Virus record (IMG/VR): IMGVR_UViG_3300007276_005193
Location: 1-28,772 of that record
Source: a virus
Length of the DNA: 28,772 nt
Direction: 5' to 3' (one strand)
Shown: piece after piece, positions 21,711-28,772 of the stretch
Layout of the letters: every line of letters starts with the position of its first letter
How positions within the stretch are numbered: the first letter of the stretch is position 1
Notes under the pieces: model-generated
What the model saw: the letters and a program-made list of their open reading frames with translations, nothing else
What the model was told of the DNA's origin: nothing
The model's database searches: none
Translations under genes and position numbers: made by a program

Positions 21711-21711
<1 letters not shown>
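21409..21711 (-). CDS. Histone H1-like (Hc1-type) protein with N-terminal extension, 100 aa
   Basis: Residues about 45-100 (MSKKQELFEQIEGLFTDFQE, then NGTTKKSQANARKAIGELKK, then LVTDYRKES) match the lysine-rich Hc1-like proteins common in Bacteroidetes and their phages, which bind DNA without sequence preference. The first 44 residues (KYKNQYGLYNTWTYRGSRLI) are an added segment I cannot assign. An internal ATG at 21579 would give the histone-like part alone. The full start overlaps the GroEL stop as TAATG, so it is translationally coupled to GroEL. Confidence 0.65.
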
Positions 21712-23364
<1,653 letters not shown>

Positions 23365-23372
<8 letters not shown>

Positions 23373-23676
23373 CTTCTTTTGTTTCTTTAATTGTTGCTAA
23401 TATTTCTTTATCTTGTACTATGTAATATTCTTCTCCTTCAAAGTCGATACGTAAAGTACCGATTCTAGGTATTAGTACTATGTCTCCTACTTTAGCCTGT
23501 ACAGTGACGTACTTTCCGAACTCAGACATACGTCCTGGTCCGATAGCTAGGACTTCTCCCATTTCGGGTTTTTCTTTACCCAGATCGGGGATTACTATGT
23601 TGCCGTACATTTGTTCACCTTCGTCTACTGGCTTGATAAGTACGCGGTCGTTTTGTGGAATAAGTTTTTTACTCAT
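23365..23676 (-). CDS. groES: GroES-type co-chaperonin (Hsp10)
   Basis: This 103-residue protein has the co-chaperonin layout. DRVLIKPVDEGEQ starts the barrel, MYGNIVIPDLGKEKPEMG (about 23-40) is the mobile loop that binds GroEL, and EVLAIGPGR is the next strand. GDIVLIPR and EGEEYYIVQDKEILATI complete it. Length matches GroES (about 97) and phage T4 Gp31 (about 111). It ends 8 nt inside the GroEL gene and so is coupled to it, with a promoter-like signal upstream at 23701-23730. Confidence 0.95.
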
Positions 23677-23700
23677 TTGTAACTGTTTTTATTGTTTTAA

Positions 23701-23730
23701 TTAATATATGAACTTTATTTTAAAAGACAA
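23701..23730 (-). promoter_or_regulatory. Bacteroidetes-like promoter of groES-groEL
   Basis: TTTG (TTG at 23730-23728), N19, then TATATTAA (23708-23701) on the minus strand. The ATG of groES lies 24 nt downstream. A perfect palindrome GGTTATAACC (23741-23750) lies just upstream of the -33 element and could be an operator. Confidence 0.5.
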
Positions 23731-23749
23731 ACCTTAGAGCGGTTATAAC

Positions 23750-24169
23750 CTATTTAATTTTAATAGTTTTTGCTTTTTTAGATTCCGCAATGGGAATAAA
23801 TATGTGGAGCAAGCCGTCTTTCATCTCTGCTGTTAAGCTTTCAAGTTCAAACTTAGCTGCTACTTTATATCCTAGGTTGAAAGATCTGGAGGCTAATCCC
23901 TTATAGATGTAGCCGCTATAATCAAATTCTTCGTCATTAGGTTTTTCATAGATGATTTTTAAAAGATCTCCATCAATTTCAAGTTGAATATCTTTTTTAG
24001 TTAGACCAGTACAGGCAACTTCAAAATGAAGTCCTTCATCGTCGTAGTAAATATCTAGCGGGTGTGGTTGTTTGTTTTCAAACGTTGTTGGTTGGAAAAC
24101 TCCGTCTGCCTTGAATAGGTTACGGAATAGTAGGTCGAACGGTGTACGTTCGTTGAATAATGTACTCAT
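23750..24169 (-). CDS. Small heat-shock protein (Hsp20/alpha-crystallin)
   Basis: This 139-residue protein has an N-terminal segment with TPFDLLFRNLF, then an alpha-crystallin domain at about 36-134: HPLDIYYDDEGLHFEVACTG, GLTKKDIQLEIDGDLLKI, and the SRSFNLGYKV strand. DGLLHIFIP (117-125) carries the GxLxIxxP signature. It would bind unfolded proteins and pass them on to ATP-dependent chaperones. Similar genes are found in T4-like phages. It begins a three-gene chaperone module with groES and groEL. A possible hairpin lies in its leader at 24185-24201. Confidence 0.93.
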   Translation of the reverse strand: MSTLFNERTPFDLLFRNLFKADGVFQPTTFENKQPHPLDIYYDDEGLHFEVACTGLTKKDIQLEIDGDLLKIIYEKPNDEEFDYSGYIYKGLASRSFNLGYKVAAKFELESLTAEMKDGLLHIFIPIAESKKAKTIKIK

Positions 24170-24184
24170 ATCATTTAGTTTTGT

Positions 24185-24201
24185 GAGTGCCTAGGCTACT
24201 C
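24185..24201 (-). promoter_or_regulatory. Small hairpin in the hsp20 leader
   Basis: On the minus strand GAGT-A-GCC-TA-GGC-ACTC pairs outer and inner arms across a tight centre, 16 nt before the ATG. It lies in a 101-nt gap with no clear TTG/TAnnTTTG promoter. It could act as an RNA thermometer or mark the end of the polymerase transcript. Confidence 0.35.
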
Positions 24202-24270
24202 GGGTTAGTTTAAAATAAAAATTGCTCTAAGGTCTATCTCTATTTTATATACATATATACGTTTTTAATT

Positions 24271-26604
24271 TTAATGCCCCTCTTTCCAGTTGTTTGCTAT
24301 TTCAGGAGGTGCTTTTAGGGTTACTCCGGGCAGTACTAAGTTGGTTTCCATTATATGCTGTACTATCGGTGCAAACTCCTCTGCTTGATCTTCTCTAATG
24401 TTAATTACTAATTGATCATGAACTTGTGCTTGTACTATAGCGTCAATTCCCATCTCTTTAGCTTTTCTATTTATCTTCAAGGCTGCTCGGTTTACTACTG
24501 ATGCTGCTAAGCTTTGTAGTTGGTAGTTAAGACAGTTGTTAAGTCCGTTCTTATAATCCCTGTATACCTGAAGTACAGCATCTTTTCCGTACTGTGCATT
24601 TAATGAGTTTCTAAACTTCCAGTCTAGTATCTTATCTCCGAACTTCTCGTAAATTCGTTTTACTTTAGGTAAGTGCCTAACTCTACCTACATGGTTTACA
24701 ATATACCCATGAGCTTTTACTTGCTCTCTTGAACTCTCCATCCAATCTTTTAATTGTGGGAATCCATCTAGGTAACCGTTTATCAATCGCTCTGCTTCTT
24801 TCTGTGGTACGTCTAATGTCTTACCTAGTGCGAAAGCTCCCATTCCGTAGGGTACTCCTAGTGCATATCCTTTTGCAGTATTTCTCTTTACTGGGTCTAG
24901 CTTCTTAAGGAATACAGGTGAACTTCTATCTGGGCTTACTCCGTCAGGGTACTTCCTTGTATCCTGCTCTAACTTCTCAGTTTTAATAGCGACCGTAGAG
25001 TAAAAGTCCCATCCGTTATTAAAGATGTCTTGTAGGTTTTTATCTTTTGTTACTGATGCAAAGCAGTGTGGTTCTAATGATTCGTAATCCGAGTCAATTA
25101 CTTTTCTACCTTCTCCAGCTGTAAGAAATGCTCTTACTATGTTAGTATACTTTACGATGATAGGTGCATCTTCTCCTTCCTCTTTAGGTTTAGGTAGCTG
25201 TTGAGCGTCAGAGCCGTACCTACCTGATACAGTTCCGTGTTGCTTGAAGTAGAAGTAGTATCTTCCGTTTTCGCTTCTATCTATAAATCTATCTACATAC
25301 GTTGATTTAATCTTTAATAGCTTATTATATATACGGAGGTTCTCTGCCCAGGCATGAGTTTTAGATAGCGTTTCTAACATATCCATATCGAATTGCGCTT
25401 GACCTTTTTTAGTCTTACTCTTAGCTTTTATGCCCATATAGTCAAATACTATCTCTCCTAAGTGCTTCTTAGACTGTATGTTAATGTATTCACCGTCGTT
25501 CTTCTCTCTCCATAGAGACATTGATATACGTGCTACTTCCAGTTCCTCTAGTATGTCTTTGTTGCCTGTAAGTAAGTATTCCTTAGCAGGGCTATCTTCT
25601 AATTCCTCTATATTTTTCTGTGTTAGCGAATACTTTTTAGTCTTTTCTGACTTCGGTAATGATAGTGAATACCTTTGTGCTAATTTCTGTGCCCAACTAC
25701 CTTTGTTGTTAGGTGGAAAATTACTAAATGCAGTATCCATTACCCATTGTTTAGCTTCTGAGGTTGCTAGTAGGCTTTTCATTACTACGCTTTTATTCTC
25801 TTCCAAATCTTTTATTATATTCGTATGTGTTTCTTGTAGTAAGTCCATATCTAAATCTACTCCGTACTCTTCCATAGGAATCGTAACTTCTTTATAGATC
25901 GGCATTACTTCATCTTCGAAGAAAAACTGCTCTAAGTTCTCCTCTTTTAGTCTTTTAAGAAAATGGTTACATAGTCTTAAAGTTAAATCAGTATCGGCAG
26001 ATGCATACTTAGATAGTATGTCTAAATCTGCTTTGTATATCTCGAAATTAGTTTTTGTAGCTTCTCCCCCATTCTTTTTTATAGAGCCTTTTAGTTCTAT
26101 TTGTTCTTCGTTTGCTGCTTTCTCTACATCTAGTCCTATCTCTTCCTGTACTGATATAGCTAGTGCTTTTAGTCCGAATACTCCCATACCAGCTCCTTCC
26201 TCCTGTACTGTATGTACTAGTAAGAGTGTTTCTACCCATAGGTCTTCAAGTAAGTCTACTCCGTAGTAGTTTTTAATATAACGGCAGTCAAACGAGGCAT
26301 TGTGCATTACAAGCTTCTTACCTTTTAGCATCTTAAGAAGATTCTTAGAGATAACTTCGGTACTTTGCCCATTTATTTCTTGAGTTACTAACTCTTCTTT
26401 TCCGTAATCCCACACTAGGGTAGGTATGTAAAACCCAACTCCTTCTGCTCCGGAAATAGACCATCCTACAATTTTACCGCTTCTCATATTAAGAGAGGTA
26501 GTTTCTGTATCTACAGCAATCACTTCTGATTCCTGTATGTGTTGGTACATTAGTTTTAATGTCTCAGTATCTTGGACGGTGTAGTACTTCTTTTCTATAT
26601 TCAT
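24271..26604 (-). CDS. polA: Family A DNA polymerase with 3'-5' exonuclease
   Basis: This 777-residue protein lacks the 5' nuclease of bacterial Pol I. The proofreading domain has Asp32/Glu34 (DTETTSLN), Asp106 (HNASFD) and Asp204 (YASADTD). The polymerase domain has motif A at Asp506 (DSDYESLEPH). Motif B is R574-x3-K578-x3-L582-G-x2-Y586-G, and motif C is VHDQ (Asp730). Leu582 takes the place of E. coli Phe762, and Gln731 that of Glu883. All catalytic aspartates are kept. It is the replicative polymerase of the phage. It follows the GIY-YIG gene by 13 nt in the same unit. Confidence 0.96.
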   Translation of the reverse strand: MNIEKKYYTVQDTETLKLMYQHIQESEVIAVDTETTSLNMRSGKIVGWSISGAEGVGFYIPTLVWDYGKEELVTQEINGQSTEVISKNLLKMLKGKKLVMHNASFDCRYIKNYYGVDLLEDLWVETLLLVHTVQEEGAGMGVFGLKALAISVQEEIGLDVEKAANEEQIELKGSIKKNGGEATKTNFEIYKADLDILSKYASADTDLTLRLCNHFLKRLKEENLEQFFFEDEVMPIYKEVTIPMEEYGVDLDMDLLQETHTNIIKDLEENKSVVMKSLLATSEAKQWVMDTAFSNFPPNNKGSWAQKLAQRYSLSLPKSEKTKKYSLTQKNIEELEDSPAKEYLLTGNKDILEELEVARISMSLWREKNDGEYINIQSKKHLGEIVFDYMGIKAKSKTKKGQAQFDMDMLETLSKTHAWAENLRIYNKLLKIKSTYVDRFIDRSENGRYYFYFKQHGTVSGRYGSDAQQLPKPKEEGEDAPIIVKYTNIVRAFLTAGEGRKVIDSDYESLEPHCFASVTKDKNLQDIFNNGWDFYSTVAIKTEKLEQDTRKYPDGVSPDRSSPVFLKKLDPVKRNTAKGYALGVPYGMGAFALGKTLDVPQKEAERLINGYLDGFPQLKDWMESSREQVKAHGYIVNHVGRVRHLPKVKRIYEKFGDKILDWKFRNSLNAQYGKDAVLQVYRDYKNGLNNCLNYQLQSLAASVVNRAALKINRKAKEMGIDAIVQAQVHDQLVINIREDQAEEFAPIVQHIMETNLVLPGVTLKAPPEIANNWKEGH

Positions 26605-26617
26605 ATATAACCTTTGT

Positions 26618-27052
26618 TTAGTTTCGTTGCATGTTAAGAGGAGGTATATCTCCTACCTTATTATAGTAGTCATGAAGCATAGCTTCTTCTAATCCTTTCT
26701 GGTAATTAATATAGAAAGAATATTGCAGTAAAGAAACTTTTTCTTTTGGAGTCTTTATAGCGTATATACTAACTGTATTGTAATTTTCTTTAATTTCCTT
26801 CCTAATTCTATTGTTTCCTAAATTACTTATACATTTATATTGTGTGTCTACTCTGTGTAGTATGTTTGCTGATTGTCCTATTTTAAGTACATTACCTTCG
26901 TCAGAGCACATCAAGTAGACTCCTGGTTGATTCTTCCAATCTGCTTTTATTACCTCAAAAGTAACATCTACTCCTTGCTTTAACCTATCGCTTGTAAATA
27001 TAGTTGCGATTTTGTTAAACCCTTTTTCTTTCCAATACTCTATTGCTTGCAT
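26618..27052 (-). CDS. GIY-YIG nuclease domain protein
   Basis: In this 144-residue protein, residues about 43-70 hold the GIY-YIG core in the form PGVYLMCSDEGNVLKIGQSA followed by NILHRV. Here GVY replaces GIY and KIG replaces YIG, and the Arg follows (HRV). The distal glutamate is likely in GLEEAMLHDYY. The end, PPLN, is the usual terminal Asn region. It would cut DNA with one active site, as in homing and repair nucleases. It is the first gene after the terminator and lies just ahead of polA, so it may be a free-standing homing nuclease linked to that gene (inference). Confidence 0.75.
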   Translation of the reverse strand: MQAIEYWKEKGFNKIATIFTSDRLKQGVDVTFEVIKADWKNQPGVYLMCSDEGNVLKIGQSANILHRVDTQYKCISNLGNNRIRKEIKENYNTVSIYAIKTPKEKVSLLQYSFYINYQKGLEEAMLHDYYNKVGDIPPLNMQRN

Positions 27053-27069
27053 ATAACCTATTTTATTTA

Positions 27070-27079
27070 CCTAAATATA
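27070..27079 (-). promoter_or_regulatory. -7 box of the GIY-YIG/polA unit
   Basis: TATATTTAGG on the minus strand, 17 nt before the ATG at 27052. The expected -33 position holds TGG and lies inside the terminator hairpin, so the promoter and terminator overlap. Confidence 0.5.
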
Positions 27080-27080
27080 A

Positions 27081-27104
27081 GAAAAAAGTGGCTAAAAAGC
27101 CACT
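27081..27104 (-). terminator. Rho-independent terminator
   Basis: On the minus strand AGTGGCT-TTTT-AGCCACT forms a perfect 7-bp stem, followed at once by a run of T. It ends the unit containing the nuclease, QueF and the 85-residue protein. Confidence 0.85.
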
Positions 27105-27110
27105 CTTATC

Positions 27111-27368
27111 CTAATTTTCTCCGTAGATATCCCAGATTTCTTCTTCTGGTTCTTCTAGTATTTCTACCTCTTCTACTAGAGCGTATAACTTACCGTTTAG
27201 TGGCTCTAATCTATAGTGCCCTTTAAATTTAGTTTTTCGCATATACTGTGTTAGTGCTTGAACTAACCCTTCAATAACATTATCTCGATCTATTACTAGT
27301 TCCCAATTATCTCCAGGCGGTATTCTTTCTGCTATGAGTTCCTTAACTTCATGAATTTTGGTATCCAT
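27111..27368 (-). CDS. Hypothetical acidic protein, 85 aa
   Basis: The protein has an N-terminal helix (EVKELIAERIPPGDNWELVI), a middle KTKFKGHYRLEPLNGKLYAL, and a strongly acidic tail (EEVEILEEPEEEIWDIYGEN). It overlaps the QueF stop by 1 nt (TAATG), so the two are coupled. No family is recognised, and any link to deazapurine metabolism is only positional. Confidence 0.6.
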   Translation of the reverse strand: MDTKIHEVKELIAERIPPGDNWELVIDRDNVIEGLVQALTQYMRKTKFKGHYRLEPLNGKLYALVEEVEILEEPEEEIWDIYGEN

Positions 27369-28279
27369 TACTGTCTAAGCGTTTTAGCGATTCTGTAATC
27401 TGGGTTAATGAAGAAGTCCGGTATTAGGCTAGCATGAGAAGCTCTGATTGGGTTAATGTCTAATCCACCTCTTCTAGTATATAGACAAGCTACCATTAGC
27501 TCTTCTGGTTCGTATGCATCCATTAAGTGCTTATATACCATTTCACAAATCTCTTCATGAAAATGACTTACAGTTCTATGACTTACGATATACTTTGCAA
27601 GCGAGTCTGCTGATGGTAGTTTTTTACTTTTCATCTTAATAAAAACATCTCCCCAGTCTGGTTGATTAGTTACTCTACAGTTAGATCGTAGTAGGTTAGA
27701 TTTTAGTTTAATTACTCTAGCTTCGTTATCAGTATCTTCTATCGCTAATTGTGTAGAGTCTGATTGGAATGCAGTAAAGTCTATCTGGTCTAAGTCTACT
27801 ATATCTCCTAGATCATGGTAAGCTTTAAAAGTTAGCTCTTCTCTATCTTCATTCGATGTATAGAAACTTACGGTAGTTACTGTCTCTAATAACTCATCTA
27901 AATCTCTTTTTACTCTTGCTTCTATTCCTGAGATGCATTCCATTGCAGTCTCTCCTATTCTAGTCATGTTGTACGAATTTAGATACAGCTTAATTGACTT
28001 AGATTCTACATGGTATTCGCTGTCGGAAGGGCATACGATTTTTAACATTCCTGCTACAGGTTGTCCTTTAGTTGTTATAGCTGATACTTCATAACAATTC
28101 CAGGTATCTACTCCTACAAACGAGTCTGATGTTAGTCCGTAACCTTCTCTATTTAGGTATCGAGGTACTTTCACTAATAGTTTAGGATTGTACTGATCAC
28201 TGTATCCGTCTCCTCCTACTTTACCTAAGTGTTTACCTGCAATTTTTACTACTTCGTCGTAGTTCTTTACTTTTGACAT
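27368..28279 (-). CDS. queF: NADPH-dependent 7-cyano-7-deazaguanine reductase (QueF)
   Basis: At 303 residues this is the long, two-module type also found in E. coli. ESKSIKLYLNSYN (92-104) is the NADPH-side QueF motif in the first half. Cys201 in RSNCRVTNQPDWGD is the covalent nucleophile and Asp208 the acid. SHFHEEICE (238-246) provides His241 and Glu242 for substrate binding. RRGGLDINPIRA closes the site. The enzyme reduces preQ0 to preQ1 with two NADPH. In phages, deazaguanines can replace G in DNA or feed tRNA queuosine. No other gene of either pathway lies in the window. Confidence 0.96.
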   Translation of the reverse strand: MSKVKNYDEVVKIAGKHLGKVGGDGYSDQYNPKLLVKVPRYLNREGYGLTSDSFVGVDTWNCYEVSAITTKGQPVAGMLKIVCPSDSEYHVESKSIKLYLNSYNMTRIGETAMECISGIEARVKRDLDELLETVTTVSFYTSNEDREELTFKAYHDLGDIVDLDQIDFTAFQSDSTQLAIEDTDNEARVIKLKSNLLRSNCRVTNQPDWGDVFIKMKSKKLPSADSLAKYIVSHRTVSHFHEEICEMVYKHLMDAYEPEELMVACLYTRRGGLDINPIRASHASLIPDFFINPDYRIAKTLRQ

Positions 28280-28289
28280 AATTTAATTT

Positions 28290-28643
28290 TTAATTTGTTG
28301 ATCCGCCTTCATAGTACGTGGCATGACCGTTTTCGATTAGTAGTTTATTTAAAGAGGTTTCTTCTCCATCTATGAATATTTCAGCAAGCACTCTTCCAAA
28401 CTTTCCTTTACCGTAAGATTGTATAATAAACTCACCATTATTTTTACTTAACATCTGTTCTGTATATTCAGATGCTAATATACCTTTCTTCTTTTCTTCT
28501 AAGTCTTTGGTTCTTTTCTCCCAAGTATCTATGTCTTTAAATCTTAATCTAGATTTAATCCAAGTATCAAATCCTAAGTCGATCATTACATCTGCTGTAT
28601 CTCCGTCGACTACTCTTATTAATTTTGCTTTGTATCTATACAT
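28290..28643 (-). CDS. Thermonuclease (SNase)-family nuclease
   Basis: This 117-residue protein forms one SNase-like OB-fold domain. Catalytic and metal residues correspond to staphylococcal nuclease: Asp15 in VDGDT (Asp21), Arg34 in RLRFKDIDTWE (Arg35), Asp39/Thr40 (Asp40/Thr41), Glu42 (Glu43) and Arg84 in KFGRVLAEI (Arg87). No signal peptide is present, so it acts in the cytoplasm, unlike the secreted enzyme. It starts inside the last codons of the upstream gene and ends 10 nt before queF. Degradation of host DNA or repair are possible roles. Confidence 0.9.
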   Translation of the reverse strand: MYRYKAKLIRVVDGDTADVMIDLGFDTWIKSRLRFKDIDTWEKRTKDLEEKKKGILASEYTEQMLSKNNGEFIIQSYGKGKFGRVLAEIFIDGEETSLNKLLIENGHATYYEGGSTN

Positions 28644-28772
28644 TACTAAAGTATTCTTGTAAGAATTTTTCAGGGTACATCATAACCTGTCCTTCGTAGT
28701 TTTTAGTTTTAACTTCCTTTGACACTATCGGTATGTTAGCTTTCTTTGCTGTAGTATATACTTTTCCGCCTA
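28636..28772 (-). CDS. C-terminal 44 residues of an unidentified gene (partial)
   Basis: An open frame enters from the right edge and ends in TAG at 28636-28638, overlapping the SNase start by 8 nt. The visible end reads KVYTTAKKANIPIVSKEVKT, then NYEGQVMMYPEKFLQEYF. The AKKANIPIVS segment is like the end of a BRCT domain, as in NAD-dependent DNA ligases, but 44 residues are too few to be sure. The coupling and reading frame support it as a real gene. Confidence 0.55.
   Translation of the reverse strand, partial: GGKVYTTAKKANIPIVSKEVKTKNYEGQVMMYPEKFLQEYFSNV

Noticed and set aside
26048-26239. Extra minus-strand frame of 63 codons within polA
   Set aside because: It lies in the proofreading domain of polA in another frame and is Ser/Arg/Thr-rich, a typical shadow.

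Overview
The window is a gene-dense stretch of a tailed-phage genome. All 51 genes that I can support lie on the minus strand, packed with 1-nt (TAATG) or 4-nt (ATGA) overlaps or gaps of a few bases, so transcription runs from high to low coordinates. The sequence is AT-rich. Start codons are preceded by A-rich sequence rather than a GGAGG-type site, and several genes follow a repeated signal, TTG-N19/20-TAT(A/C)TTTAGG, which resembles the Bacteroidetes housekeeping promoter (TTTG/TAnnTTTG). Together with the lysis genes, this suggests a lytic or large phage of a Bacteroidetes (flavobacterial-type) host. That host call is an inference. No integrase, capsid, terminase or tRNA gene is visible.

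Reading in the direction of transcription (right to left): 28.8-26.6 kb holds the tail of an unidentified gene, a thermonuclease-type nuclease, a full-length QueF (preQ0 reductase), a small hypothetical protein, a strong terminator, and a GIY-YIG nuclease. At 26.6-24.3 kb is a family A DNA polymerase with 3'-5' exonuclease, carrying Leu at the position equivalent to E. coli Phe762. At 24.2-21.4 kb is a complete chaperone module, Hsp20-GroES-GroEL, followed by a translationally coupled histone H1-like protein. At 21.4-21.24 kb is a GC-richer non-coding stretch with a well-formed nested RNA fold and a terminator. At 21.24-19.58 kb are small hypothetical genes, one membrane protein and a zinc ribbon, ending in a second structured 3' region with a terminator.

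At 19.4-15.75 kb is a probable lysis region: two small holin-like membrane proteins, an aromatic-rich membrane protein, a YkuD-like endolysin candidate, two overlapping spanin-like genes, and a four-helix membrane/coiled-coil protein. At 15.7-13.7 kb are small conserved phage proteins, a DUF3310 protein, a Cas4/AddB-like Fe-S PD-(D/E)XK nuclease and a ribbon-helix-helix protein.

At 13.7-5.6 kb is a glycan cluster: two GT4-type and two GT2-type glycosyltransferases, a possible GT-B enzyme, a DegT/StrS aminotransferase and a GNAT acetyltransferase. This set would suit making and attaching an N-acylated amino sugar to a virion or cell-surface target. At 5.6-0 kb are short hypothetical proteins, an HTH-HNH nuclease, zinc-ribbon and membrane proteins, a SAM methyltransferase and a DUF932 protein cut by the left edge.

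The observations most worth following are the promoter set that sits 3-5 nt from start codons (probable leaderless mRNAs), the two structured RNAs, the three-part chaperone module, the lone QueF, the Leu762 polymerase, and the amino-sugar glycosylation cluster. No stretch over 300 bases lacks a gene.
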